From JAJCYK01 sp965224285 (GTDB lineage Bacteria > Bacteroidota > Bacteroidia > Cytophagales > Cyclobacteriaceae): DNA of 64,000 bases. Position 1 is the first letter of the stretch, and every line of letters begins with the position of its first letter. The position numbers were made by a program, and so were the translations under genes. A model generated the notes under the pieces. The model was not told the origin of the DNA, made no database searches, and saw only the letters and a program-made list of their open reading frames with translations. The stretch spans positions 2,294,001 through 2,358,000 of the forward strand of contig OZ245043.1 of assembly GCA_965224285.1 (NCBI GenBank), read 5' to 3'. Shown in pieces: positions 8,111 through 16,840 of this stretch.

Positions 8111-8874
8111 ATGACAATTTAAACCAAATCGCCTTAAAGGAATTGATTTTTAAGATCTCTGATGATCTGTTGATTTTGGGGCATCGGAATTCAGAATGGA
8201 CCGGCATAGGACCAATTCTGGAAGAAGATATTGCATTTAGCTCCATGGCACAGGACAAAGTAGGCCAAAGCCTGGCCCTCTATAATCTACTGCATGAAAT
8301 GGGGGAGCCGGCGCCTGATACTTTGGCTTTTATGAGAAAGGCGGAGCAGTTTCAAAACTGTCAACTGGTAGAATTGCCGATTGGTGGCTACGAATTTAGT
8401 TTAATGCGTCATTTCCTATATGATCATTCGTTGTTGCTTAGGTTTGAACTCTTATTACAATCCAGTTATGCACCCCTATCGGCACTCGCCCAAAAACTAA
8501 CCGGAGAGTTGCGGTACCATGTGATGCATGCCAACACCTTTATCAGGCAACTGGGCAATGCCACCGAAGAAAGTCGGTCCCGATTACAATCAGCCTTGTC
8601 CGAGGCCATGCCGTATGCCCTAGGGATTTTCGAACCTTCAGAATACGAAGATGACCTGATTGAACAGAAAATTTTTTCGGGGGAAAAGGTGCTTCAAGGC
8701 CTTTGGTGGGACGAAATTGGAAAAGTAATAGGTCAGACCAGCCTAGGGCTTCCCGAGTTATCAGAAATTGAAGCTATAGTAGGTGGACGACAAGGAACCC
8801 ACACGGATCATCTGCAAGATCTTCTGGATGAAATGTCGGAAGTGTTAAGATTAGACCCTGAAGCAGTATGGTAA
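8107..8874 (+). CDS. paaC: Phenylacetyl-CoA epoxidase structural subunit PaaC
   Basis: A 255-residue ferritin-like helical protein, the non-catalytic partner of PaaA. The segment matching the diiron motif reads MAQDKVGQSLALYNLL, so the Glu and His ligands of PaaA are replaced by Lys and Gln, as expected for the structural subunit. RYHVMHANTFIRQLG and the C-terminal GGRQGTHTDHLQDLLDEM are family hallmarks. The start codon overlaps the paaB stop (ATGA) and the stop overlaps paaD, so the subunits are translationally coupled. Confidence 0.94.
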   Translation: MNDNLNQIALKELIFKISDDLLILGHRNSEWTGIGPILEEDIAFSSMAQDKVGQSLALYNLLHEMGEPAPDTLAFMRKAEQFQNCQLVELPIGGYEFSLMRHFLYDHSLLLRFELLLQSSYAPLSALAQKLTGELRYHVMHANTFIRQLGNATEESRSRLQSALSEAMPYALGIFEPSEYEDDLIEQKIFSGEKVLQGLWWDEIGKVIGQTSLGLPELSEIEAIVGGRQGTHTDHLQDLLDEMSEVLRLDPEAVW

Positions 8875-9359
8875 CTACTTTCACAGAAAATCAGGTTTGG
8901 GAGTGGCTCCAGCAGGTGAAAGATCCGGAAATCCCGGTTATTTCTCTGGTGGACCTAGGTGTTATCACTAAAGTTGAGCTGAATAATGACAATTTTCTCC
9001 GGGTAGAAATGACCCCCACGTTTGTAGGATGCCCAGCTATGGACTATATGAAGCAGGATGTGGAACAAGTTCTGAAAGAGAATGGCGTGATAGATTTTGC
9101 AGTGATTGTAAGTTTCGAATCCAGCTGGAACTCCAACAAGATAAGCGAGAAAGGGCGCCAAGCTCTAAAGGATTTTGGTCTGGCCCCGCCTCAAAGATAT
9201 CAGCTCATTCCTGATCTTGATATATTACATCGAGTTTCCTGCCCTTATTGTAATAGTGAAAATACTGAGCTAAAGACTCCATTTGGCCCCACTTTATGTC
9301 GGTCCCTACACTATTGCCATCATTGCCAACAAGCTTTTGAACAATTTAAACCCCTCTGA
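8868..9359 (+). CDS. paaD: Phenylacetate degradation protein PaaD (iron-sulfur/MIP18 family)
   Basis: 163 residues. The N-terminal two thirds is a DUF59/MIP18-type domain (VKDPEIPVISLVDLGVI, PTFVGCPAMDYM with the conserved Cys). The C-terminal third carries a zinc-ribbon-like set of cysteines (CPYCNSENT and CHHCQQAF). PaaD is needed for maturation of the epoxidase metal centres. It overlaps paaC by seven bases and is the last gene of the operon. No paaE follows; a PaaE-like reductase is encoded at 21974-23041 on the opposite strand. Confidence 0.93.
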   Translation: MVTTFTENQVWEWLQQVKDPEIPVISLVDLGVITKVELNNDNFLRVEMTPTFVGCPAMDYMKQDVEQVLKENGVIDFAVIVSFESSWNSNKISEKGRQALKDFGLAPPQRYQLIPDLDILHRVSCPYCNSENTELKTPFGPTLCRSLHYCHHCQQAFEQFKPL

Positions 9360-9438
9360 TCATTCTCCTTCACCACCAAAGGTCCATCAGGCTATTCGCC
9401 GGAAAAGATTCTGACAGAAATTTCTGAGAATCTGCTTT

Positions 9439-10629
9439 ATGTCGGTTCAGAAAATCATTACAGTATCTGAGGCCAGAAAACTGGCGCTAAGACCCCAGGG
9501 ATTACTTTATGGGAATCCGCTATTCGGAAGAGGAAAAAAAGGGGTATTGAAGGCCATTGAACATTTGGGATACATCCAGATCGATGCTATTTCGGTAATA
9601 CAGAGAGCCCACCATCATACCCTTTGGAGCAGGATCCCTGGTTATCAAGCCCAATATCTGTTTAGTCTGTTATCCAAAGACCGTAAAATTTTTGAGTACT
9701 GGAGTCACGCGGCCTCATTCCTACCCATGACATATTACCGCTATTACCTGCCCTTGATGAATACCATTTCTTCCAAAGGCCTTCACTGGTATAACCTTGA
9801 TGACCAACTCAAAGAACGAGTATTGGATAAAATAATTAAGGAAGGGCCTTTGTATGCCAGGGATTTCGAAACCCCGAAAGTAAAAGCGAATGCCATGTGG
9901 AACTGGAAACCGGCCAAAAAAGCGTTGCATGAGCTATTTATGGAAGGTAAAATCTCTGTAATCTCTCGTGACGGCTTCCAGAGACGATATGATCTGACTG
10001 AGAGGTTTCTACCCGATGAGATCAATACCGCATTACCTACTCAGCACGAATATTTGTGGTTTTTTATACGACAATATCTAGCAGCAAACGGGCTGGGGAA
10101 ATTATCAGAAATCTGTTACCAAAAAATCTTCAATCAAAAACAATTATACCCCATAGTGAAAGAGAAGATCCGGGAAAAGCAACTAATTCGCCTGGCTGTG
10201 AAGAACAGGTCGGGTGACTACTATGCACTACCGGTAACCATGGAAGAATCCCCCCGGCGATTCCATCATCAGATCCATTTTCTTTCTCCTTTTGACAATG
10301 CCATAATTCAGCGGAAGCGGGTGTCGGAATTGTTCGATTTTAACTATCAAACTGAAATCTACTACCCTGTACATAAACGGGTGTATGGATATTTCAGCCT
10401 GCCTATCTTATATGGGACAACCTTTATTGGCCGCATGGATCCCAAGGCAAATCGAAAGGAACGAGTTTTGGAAATAAACAACTTGCAGATTGAGCATGGA
10501 GTAAAACTGCACAAGGTGCTAGTGGAGCGATTCCGCAGAAAGCTATGGGAATTTGCACTTTTCAACCATTGTGACGACATCCATATAAAACATTGTCAGC
10601 CCGCATGGTTGAATACACAACTGGCATAA
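9439..10629 (+). CDS. YcaQ/AlkX-like winged-helix DNA glycosylase family protein
   Basis: 396 residues, the length of the winged-helix YcaQ family (formerly DUF1006). The signature at about residues 45-70 is clear: YIQIDAISVIQRAHHHTLWSR, which contains the Q-x-D catalytic motif of the bacterial glycosylases that unhook alkylation adducts and interstrand crosslinks. The middle region (W-x-x-KPAKKALHELFMEGK) is a winged helix, and the C-terminal part holds FLSPFDNAIIQRKR and the FIGRMDPKANR motif, also typical. It stands alone between the paa operon and a lipoprotein gene and probably repairs DNA damage in the cytoplasm. Confidence 0.85.
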   Translation: MSVQKIITVSEARKLALRPQGLLYGNPLFGRGKKGVLKAIEHLGYIQIDAISVIQRAHHHTLWSRIPGYQAQYLFSLLSKDRKIFEYWSHAASFLPMTYYRYYLPLMNTISSKGLHWYNLDDQLKERVLDKIIKEGPLYARDFETPKVKANAMWNWKPAKKALHELFMEGKISVISRDGFQRRYDLTERFLPDEINTALPTQHEYLWFFIRQYLAANGLGKLSEICYQKIFNQKQLYPIVKEKIREKQLIRLAVKNRSGDYYALPVTMEESPRRFHHQIHFLSPFDNAIIQRKRVSELFDFNYQTEIYYPVHKRVYGYFSLPILYGTTFIGRMDPKANRKERVLEINNLQIEHGVKLHKVLVERFRRKLWEFALFNHCDDIHIKHCQPAWLNTQLA

Positions 10630-10715
10630 GATATTTCCAATTGATCACAAGGTTGCTATCTTTATCGAAAATATAAGCAGAACAGATACGTTATTACCTT
10701 ATAATTTTTTAGCTC

Positions 10716-11309
10716 ATGACCTTTTTCAAAAATTTAATTTTTACCCTGCTTTTATCAATGGCATTTGCCTGTAGCAAGAATGCCAGTAATTCCATCTCCA
10801 GGGATGACCTGGATTCATTGCAACTTACCTACGAGCAGATAAATGCGGAGTTGGATCAAACCTGGACAGAAATGATAATGGACGATGATGGGAAACTGGA
10901 AAATATGCGCAGAGTATTGCAGGAAGTAAGTTACAGTGGAGGCAATTATAACAGACTAAAGCATGACTCGATAAGTAAGGGTGTGGATAAACTAGCCGAA
11001 ATGCGTTACGATCAGGAATCCATGGCAGATTCCGATTTGATCACACGTTATGACTCCCTCACCACCGCCACCATGAATGACCTAACGGTATTCACAACCG
11101 GTTTACCACAGTTCGAGCAGTATCCACTGATGGGCCAGTTGTTGCAAGAGATTTTTGAGGCTGACGATAGGGTGCTTCAGTATCGCATCCAGTATGACCG
11201 GGCTGCCAAATGGTACAATCAGTTCATTGAAGAAAACGACCCTTACATGGCCAGAATATCAAGCCGGGAAAACCCGGTGCCCAAACCATTGTTTGAGCTA
11301 CCGGAATAA
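10716..11309 (+). CDS. Small helical lipoprotein, unknown function
   Basis: 197 residues with a lipoprotein signal peptide (MTFFKNLIFTLLLSMAFACSK, Cys at about 19). The mature part is highly charged and predicted helical, with long stretches of polar residues (LRNY-like coiled segments: DLDSLQLTYEQINAELDQTW, RYDSLTTATMNDLTVF). I recognise no family. It is convergent with the following DUF2911 gene, and no terminator is obvious between them. Confidence 0.6.
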   Translation: MTFFKNLIFTLLLSMAFACSKNASNSISRDDLDSLQLTYEQINAELDQTWTEMIMDDDGKLENMRRVLQEVSYSGGNYNRLKHDSISKGVDKLAEMRYDQESMADSDLITRYDSLTTATMNDLTVFTTGLPQFEQYPLMGQLLQEIFEADDRVLQYRIQYDRAAKWYNQFIEENDPYMARISSRENPVPKPLFELPE

Positions 11310-11327
11310 TTACCTTAAACCATTTCC

Positions 11328-12461
11328 TTATCCGTCCTCCAATTGCTTGGCCAAACCCTCATAAATTGAGGCTTGCCCTGGAGGTGCATTCTGAGCTGCC
11401 AGCCGAAAGTTCTCTATGGCTTTTTGCTTTTTACCGACTGCCTGATAACCTCTGGCCAACCCTACCAGCGTGGTGAATTTATCCTTGGGATTTCTTTTCC
11501 GATTTAGTTCAAATATCTTCAACGCCTCTTGATTTTTACCTTCTGCAATTAATCTTCGACCATAAAAATGGATTTGCCTCATACTGGCAGTAGGGTGATC
11601 GATAGCTTTGGCCATGACCTCCTTGGCTTCATCCTCCTTACCCAGTTTGGATAGAACCTGAGCTTTGGTATCAAGGGTAGTAAAGTTCTCCTGTCCGATG
11701 CCGAATGGTGCATTTATGGCCTGATCTGCCCATGTCAATGCTTCTTCCAGATTGATATCGTTCTGTACGCAATAATTAGCCGCTGACTGCCATCCTTGCC
11801 AGCTAAAACCTTTAGTTAATTGTAGCTCCTGGCGGATATTGGCCAGGTAGATCTCGTGAATATTACAGCTAATTTTAAAAGGTACCTTCAGGTTTTCCCA
11901 AGCCAGAAAAGCGGTAGTAGCCCCCAGTTCCCGATTATCAAAACCATAAGTCAACCACTCGGTAAAGGGACTTTCTTCCGGAGTTACCTCTACCCGAAGT
12001 GCATCCTCCTCCGGATTATAAAAAAAACTGCCCCATGCTGAAGAGTTATTGCTAAATATTATGGTCCATTGATCGGGGTTGACGATCATGTGCAATCCGT
12101 AGGTGCCTGCCTTCAATGGCTGTCCTTCTACCTGCACATCATGGGAGAAGGTTATAATGGTATTCTCATTGGCGCCAGCACGCCATGGTGATTCTTCAGC
12201 AGTACCAAAACCAAGATTGGTCATGCCGTATGGTACTAATTGCCCCCAGATCTGGCCTTCCCGGCTTTCACCATTTGGACCTGTCACATCCGGACTACTA
12301 TATTCAATAGTCACTTTGGCCAAGCCCATGTACTGGGTGACTGATGCTTTCTGATTGCCGCCAGATGGCGGAGTAGTGACCGGGCCCTGAGCCCTAAGTG
12401 AGAAACTCAACAGGATAAAACAGGTTAATCCCGACCATTTCAAAGTATTTATCTTTTTCAT
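11328..12461 (-). CDS. DUF2911 domain and TPR protein, exported
   Basis: Starting at the ATG at 12461 gives a signal peptide (MKKINTLKWSGLTCFILLSFSLRAQ); the longer frame to 12560 has an unlikely N-terminus. Residues about 40-190 form the DUF2911 domain (VTIEYSSPDVTG, WGQLVPYG, FGTAEESPWRAGANENT, GTYGLHMIVN), common in Bacteroidota exported proteins. The C-terminal half (about 240-375) contains tetratricopeptide repeats (ALTWADQAINAP, EAKEVMAKAIDHP, ALKIFELNRKRNP, AIENFRLAAQNAP). The TPRs suggest protein-protein contact in the periplasm. Its exact role is unknown. Confidence 0.85.
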   Translation of the reverse strand: MKKINTLKWSGLTCFILLSFSLRAQGPVTTPPSGGNQKASVTQYMGLAKVTIEYSSPDVTGPNGESREGQIWGQLVPYGMTNLGFGTAEESPWRAGANENTIITFSHDVQVEGQPLKAGTYGLHMIVNPDQWTIIFSNNSSAWGSFFYNPEEDALRVEVTPEESPFTEWLTYGFDNRELGATTAFLAWENLKVPFKISCNIHEIYLANIRQELQLTKGFSWQGWQSAANYCVQNDINLEEALTWADQAINAPFGIGQENFTTLDTKAQVLSKLGKEDEAKEVMAKAIDHPTASMRQIHFYGRRLIAEGKNQEALKIFELNRKRNPKDKFTTLVGLARGYQAVGKKQKAIENFRLAAQNAPPGQASIYEGLAKQLEDG

Positions 12462-12583
12462 TTGTGTTAATGTGTTTTTCTCTATGTTGGAAAAATACCC
12501 CTGAAAATGCAAGTATTTCTGTATTATCAGCCGGATAAAGGGATGGGTGGTAGTAACCATGTAATGAATTCACCCAATTCGGG

Positions 12584-13798
12584 CTAGCCACTCACCGTCA
12601 AAAATTTCAGGCTACGAATGGCCACCATCAGGCTAACGACCGATAATATGGAACCCAATAGAAAAGGCGCACCCGGGAAATATACGGAGGCAGATTGGGT
12701 GAAATAGGCGAATAAGCTGGTCATCAAGGGAGGACCGATGATGGAAGTGATACTGGCCATGCTGGTTATACCACCCTGCAGCTCACCCTGGGCATTCTCT
12801 GGCACTAGTCCGGCCATTATGCCCTGAATACTGGGTCCTGCCAGCCCCCCTAGTGCATATGGCACTAAGAAAGCAAACATCATCCACCCCTCAGTGGCGA
12901 AGGCGAAAAGTATGAACCCCACAGTATAAAGCGATAGCCCCCAATATACTGCTTTCTGTTGGCCAATACGGGGCACTACTAAACGGATTAATACTCCCTG
13001 AACCAGTGCTACCATTACACCCACAAAGGCTAAGCTATAGCCTACCCAGTCGGTAGTCCAGTCAAACTTTTCAATAGTGTAGTAAGCCCAGGTGCTTTGA
13101 GTGGCGTGAGCCGCCAGGTAAATAAAAATCATAGCGGTAATCAATCCTCCTATCACCGGATACTTCTTGAATTGGATCAATGATCCTAATGGATTTGCTC
13201 TGGACCAATCAAAAGATCTTCTTTTACTTTCATGCATGGATTCCGGCAGCACAAAAAAGCCATAAAGCCAATTACACAGAGTCAGGCCTGCGGCCACCAT
13301 AAAAGGTACCCTAGAGCCAAATTGGCCCAGAGTACCTCCAATAGCTGGTCCCAGTATAAATCCCAAGCCAAAGGCTGCACCGATCAGGCCGAAATTCTCC
13401 GCTCTTTTTTCAGGAGGGCTGATATCCGCAATATAAGCAGCTGCTGTGGTCATACTGGAGCCAAAAATTCCAGCTATTATCCTCCCCACGAAAAACCAAA
13501 GAATGGAACCCGCAAACGATAGAAATAGATAGTCAATACCCAATCCGAAAAGAGACCCTAAAAGAACCGGTCGTCTGCCAAAGCGGTCACTGATACCTCC
13601 CAATACCGGGGCAAATAGAAACTGCATGATGGCATATGAGAACATGAGCCATCCGCCATAGATAGCAGCCTCGCTGATAGTACCTCCAATTAATTCTGCT
13701 ATGAGATTAGGCAATACCGGAATAATGATACCTAAACCCGTTACATCGATCAGCAGAGTGATGAAGATAAAACCTAACGCGGCTGGACGACGATTCAT
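12584..13798 (-). CDS. MFS transporter, TetA-like drug:proton antiporter family
   Basis: 404 residues with about twelve hydrophobic segments. MFS motif A is visible near residues 63-75 (GGISDRFGRRPVL), and motif C-like GxxxGPxxGG follows (GLGFILGPAIGG). The order and spacing match the TCR/Tet subfamily, close to TetA-type exporters. Many chromosomal relatives do not confer tetracycline resistance, so the substrate is left open. It has no TetR partner next to it. It is co-oriented with the DUF2911 gene, with 122 bases between. Confidence 0.85.
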   Translation of the reverse strand: MNRRPAALGFIFITLLIDVTGLGIIIPVLPNLIAELIGGTISEAAIYGGWLMFSYAIMQFLFAPVLGGISDRFGRRPVLLGSLFGLGIDYLFLSFAGSILWFFVGRIIAGIFGSSMTTAAAYIADISPPEKRAENFGLIGAAFGLGFILGPAIGGTLGQFGSRVPFMVAAGLTLCNWLYGFFVLPESMHESKRRSFDWSRANPLGSLIQFKKYPVIGGLITAMIFIYLAAHATQSTWAYYTIEKFDWTTDWVGYSLAFVGVMVALVQGVLIRLVVPRIGQQKAVYWGLSLYTVGFILFAFATEGWMMFAFLVPYALGGLAGPSIQGIMAGLVPENAQGELQGGITSMASITSIIGPPLMTSLFAYFTQSASVYFPGAPFLLGSILSVVSLMVAIRSLKFLTVSG

Positions 13799-13899
13799 TT
13801 ATTTTAAAACGGCAGGAGAATTACCGGGTAATAATGCCCCAAGATGGAAATAATTGCCTGAGTTAAAGTGATGTCGTAAATTAGATAAAAAACCGATAT

Positions 13900-14268
13900 A
13901 TGAAGTTAATCATAACCATACTTCTGCTAACTGGTTCTCTTTTCAGCAAATTAGTGGCACAAGAGATTGATAGTACCCAACATGGAATAGATAGTGTAAT
14001 GCAAACCGGTGAACTTACCAAACAGGAGAAAAAAGTAGCAGAGTTACAGGAGAAAATTAGGGAAGCCATGGAGGAGCGAGACCAGCTTAAAGCCGTAGCG
14101 GATTCTGCCAGCGAGCCGGAGGCATACAGTGAAGTGGCCTCTATGTCCATCAAGATCACTAAACTGCAGGAAAAATTGCAGTACGCCCAGCAGAGACTGC
14201 GACTATCACAACAAAAAGACGCTAAGAAGCAGGAGAAGCGGTCCATGAAGGATGAAAATAAACCATGA
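13900..14268 (+). CDS. Small exported coiled-coil protein
   Basis: 122 residues with a signal peptide (MKLIITILLLTGSLFSKLVAQ). The rest is strongly predicted coiled coil with heptad-like spacing (KQEKKVAELQEKIREAMEER, ITKLQEKLQYAQQRLRLSQQ), ending in a basic tail. It would be a periplasmic rod or oligomerising protein. No family is recognised. The reverse strand also has a long open frame here, but it is low-complexity and lacks a signal. Confidence 0.6.
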   Translation: MKLIITILLLTGSLFSKLVAQEIDSTQHGIDSVMQTGELTKQEKKVAELQEKIREAMEERDQLKAVADSASEPEAYSEVASMSIKITKLQEKLQYAQQRLRLSQQKDAKKQEKRSMKDENKP

Positions 14269-14285
14269 CCGGTGATCCCGAATTC

Positions 14286-16007
14286 CTAAATTTCCGACAT
14301 TTCCTGCTTTACGAATGTCATCAATTCCTTAATATAACTGCGGCTGAAGTCGAATTTAATGTTCGCTGCTTGGTAGATCTCCGGAATGGTTTTGGTATAT
14401 CCTAAACGCAAAGCATCTAAATAGGCCGTTAAACCTTGCTTTGGATGGTCTTTATAATTTTTCCAAATCGCCACTGCACCTAATTGTGCCATGCCATATT
14501 CTATGTAGTAAAATGGTACTTCAAATAAATGAAGTTGCTTTTGCCAGAGATAGTCTTTGGCCTCCTCCAATCCCTCCCACTCTGTGATCTCATCAGTAAA
14601 TAGATCAAAGATCTCATTCCATTTGCGTTTGCGTTGCTCACCGTCTTGTTGAAAGTTTTCGTAGATCCAGTGTTGGAATTTATCAATGGTAGCCACCCAG
14701 GGCAGGGTTTCGATTACCTGTTGCAGATGCTCCTGCTTTGCCCGCTTTAAATCATCCTCGTGGTCGAAATAAATATCCCAATGGTCCATAGATATTAATT
14801 CCATAGACATAGATGCCAACTCGGCTACTTCTGATGGGGTACTTTTAAAATCCGATAATTCCAGATCCCTGGTCACAAAAGAATGCACGGCGTGCCCTCC
14901 TTCATGCAAGATGGTAACCAGATCCCTTAAGGTACTGGTTGCGTTCATAAATATAAAAGGAACACCGGTTTCTGCCAGAGGATAATTGTATCCTCCCGGC
15001 GCCTTACCCTTCCGACTTTCCAAGTCCAAATGGCCCATTTCTTGCATAGTGCGCAAGCAATCCCCTAGAAATGGATCTAATTTGCTGAAGCAGGTAATGG
15101 TTTTTTCCAGCAGGTCTTGTCCCCCCTCGAAAGGTCGAAGAGGCGCCCTCCCCAGAGGATCCACTGCCTTATCCCAAGGTCGCAGTGCTGGTAGCTTCAT
15201 AAGCTCACGACGTTCAATACTCATTTCCCGCACCATGGGCACTATCTCTTTGGCTACTGATTCGTGAAAGTCAAAGCAATCCTGTGGTTTATAATCAAAC
15301 CGCCCCATCGCGGTAAACATATAGTCGCGATAGTTTTGAAAATCGGCATTGGTGGCAATCTGATGGCGCAATTTTATCAGGTCATTGAAAAGAGCATCCA
15401 GTCGATCCCGATCCTGCAGCCTCCGCTGAGAGATCTTTCGATATACTTTCTCCCGGGTATCCCTTTCCGGCAACTGCAACATTACCGCTGCCTGTTGTAA
15501 GGTATATTCCTGATCATTGATTTCCACAGTCATAGCCCCCGAGATAGCGCTATATTCCTTAGACCTGGTTTGCATTTCCGTGTATAACGGGATATTTTCT
15601 TCCCGGTAGATCCGCACATCTTTTTTCAGGCTGCGATGCAAATTCGCATATCCTGGTAAATCCAACTCCGACCAGTACGGAAATCCCAGAGCTTTATTAT
15701 TTAGTTTATCACTGTAGGGAGCTACTTTGGGAGAGATTTCTGAAATAAAGTACTGATAGCGCTCCTTCGATTCCTCATCACCGGTATCCCGGGTCATATT
15801 GATATATCGCCAGGCTAGATCCTCGGACAATACAGATTCCAATTCACTGCGATCCCGGTACCAGGCTCTCATTTCTTCAGCCGAATTGACCTCCCTTTCC
15901 AATAGTTGCTGATAAAATGGTTCAATGGCCTCCCAACTGCTGACGGTAAAGTCCTCCCCAACAAATTGACGGGGATCTCGACTGAGGGTTTTAGGAACTG
16001 CTTTCAT
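14286..16007 (-). CDS. M3-family oligoendopeptidase F
   Basis: 573 residues from the ATG at 16007; 38 extra codons upstream are open but do not look like family sequence. The zinc site HEGGHAVHSF lies near residue 368, with the downstream acidic ligand motif PSEVAELASMSME about 30 residues later, as in M3 thimet/oligopeptidase F enzymes. The C-terminal PFYYIEYGMAQLGA segment is also typical. It is a cytoplasmic zinc metallopeptidase that degrades short peptides. It has no signal peptide and is divergent from the membrane-protein/HTH module. Confidence 0.92.
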   Translation of the reverse strand: MKAVPKTLSRDPRQFVGEDFTVSSWEAIEPFYQQLLEREVNSAEEMRAWYRDRSELESVLSEDLAWRYINMTRDTGDEESKERYQYFISEISPKVAPYSDKLNNKALGFPYWSELDLPGYANLHRSLKKDVRIYREENIPLYTEMQTRSKEYSAISGAMTVEINDQEYTLQQAAVMLQLPERDTREKVYRKISQRRLQDRDRLDALFNDLIKLRHQIATNADFQNYRDYMFTAMGRFDYKPQDCFDFHESVAKEIVPMVREMSIERRELMKLPALRPWDKAVDPLGRAPLRPFEGGQDLLEKTITCFSKLDPFLGDCLRTMQEMGHLDLESRKGKAPGGYNYPLAETGVPFIFMNATSTLRDLVTILHEGGHAVHSFVTRDLELSDFKSTPSEVAELASMSMELISMDHWDIYFDHEDDLKRAKQEHLQQVIETLPWVATIDKFQHWIYENFQQDGEQRKRKWNEIFDLFTDEITEWEGLEEAKDYLWQKQLHLFEVPFYYIEYGMAQLGAVAIWKNYKDHPKQGLTAYLDALRLGYTKTIPEIYQAANIKFDFSRSYIKELMTFVKQEMSEI

Positions 16008-16136
16008 ATAAGAAACTGGATTTCGTTGAAACCTCAAATTTAATTTAAACTGTTTTAGTACCCGAAGTCCCCGGTACCTTTTTATTGCGGTGTGATGGTG
16101 GCCGTTACCTAAAGGCCACATCTTGATAATAAATTA

Positions 16137-16160
16137 TTTTGTCAAATATACTTGACAAAA
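16137..16160. promoter_or_regulatory. Perfect 9-bp inverted repeat, probable operator
   Basis: TTTTGTCAA-ATATAC-TTGACAAAA is a perfect inverted repeat. Its right arm contains the -33 TTG of the promoter for the following membrane-protein/HTH pair, so a protein bound here would compete with RNA polymerase. It could also act on the divergent peptidase gene 130 bases away. Confidence 0.65.
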
Positions 16161-16181
16161 AGAAATATTGTATTACCTTTG
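16152..16181 (+). promoter_or_regulatory. Promoter of the membrane-protein/HTH module
   Basis: TTG (16152-16154), a 19-base spacer and TACCTTTG (16174-16181) fit the Bacteroidota promoter consensus. The start codon at 16221 is about 33 bases past the predicted transcription start. Confidence 0.7.
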
Positions 16182-16220
16182 AGTAAAGTTTATTTTACAT
16201 TTTATCAAGTACACACGACA

Positions 16221-16634
16221 ATGAAACAAGAGACAAACACTAATTGGGTGACGAAGGGTAAAAGAAATACCTGGCGTTTAGGCTTATGGACTTTGGCATG
16301 GGTTTTAAGCGTGGCCCTGGCTACTTTCGGTCCCCATTTTCTTTGGGCCCAGCAATCCTTAACCATTATCGCCTTAATGATAAACTTGGGATTAGGTATC
16401 GGATTAATTGTTTCCAATAAAGTTTACCTGGCTGGCCTGGATGAACTTGATCAAAAAATTCAATTGGAGGCTATGGCACTATCCTTGGGTGTGGGATTAG
16501 TAGCTGGAATTGGCTATTCCCTGATGGATGTCACCAACCTGATCGCCAGTGACGCGGAGATATCTCATCTCATCATTCTAATGGCCATTGCCTATATGGT
16601 AGGTATAGCGGTAGGAAAACGGCGTTATCGATGA
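16221..16634 (+). CDS. Four-helix membrane protein paired with an HTH regulator
   Basis: 137 residues from the ATG at 16221 (a longer frame from 16152 overlaps the promoter and is rejected). Hydrophobic segments lie at about residues 15-38, 43-65, 80-98 and 110-130, with a basic C-terminus (VGKRRYR). I know no named function. The stop overlaps the start of an XRE-type regulator by four bases. Pairs of a small membrane protein and a YozG-like HTH protein are common in Firmicutes and Bacteroidota, and the membrane partner may sense stress or sequester the regulator. Confidence 0.7.
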   Translation: MKQETNTNWVTKGKRNTWRLGLWTLAWVLSVALATFGPHFLWAQQSLTIIALMINLGLGIGLIVSNKVYLAGLDELDQKIQLEAMALSLGVGLVAGIGYSLMDVTNLIASDAEISHLIILMAIAYMVGIAVGKRRYR

Positions 16635-16840
16635 AGAACCGGCTAAAAGTTCTAAGGGCAGAGCACGATCTAACCCAGGCAGACCTGGCGGAAGCGCTGG
16701 AGGTTTCACGACAAACTATTAATGCTATCGAAAAAGGCAAATTCGATCCCAGTTTACCACTGGCTTTTAAGATAGCACGGCAGTTTGGAATGTCCATTGA
16801 AGAAATATTTCTTGATGGGAATGAAACCCAGGCCAACTAG
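16631..16840 (+). CDS. XRE-family helix-turn-helix regulator (YozG-like)
   Basis: 69 residues consisting of just one Cro/C1-type helix-turn-helix: RAEHDLTQADLAEALEVSR as the first helices, QTINAIEKGKFDPSLPLAF, then FGMSIEEIF. The length and sequence match the short YozG-like regulators that act as dimers. Translational coupling to the membrane protein suggests fixed co-production. The inverted repeat in the shared promoter is the natural candidate for its binding site. Its 3' end overlaps the convergent DUF547 gene by four bases. Confidence 0.92.
   Translation: MKNRLKVLRAEHDLTQADLAEALEVSRQTINAIEKGKFDPSLPLAFKIARQFGMSIEEIFLDGNETQAN

Noticed and set aside
12584..13798. Tetracycline-resistance gene tetA
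   Set aside because: The family is TetA-like, but chromosomal relatives often do not give resistance, and there is no adjacent tetR. Only the transporter family is claimed.
13881..14246. A 121-codon open frame on the minus strand
   Set aside because: It is antisense to the small coiled-coil gene, is low-complexity (Ser/Cys-rich) and lacks a start context; the plus-strand frame has a signal peptide.
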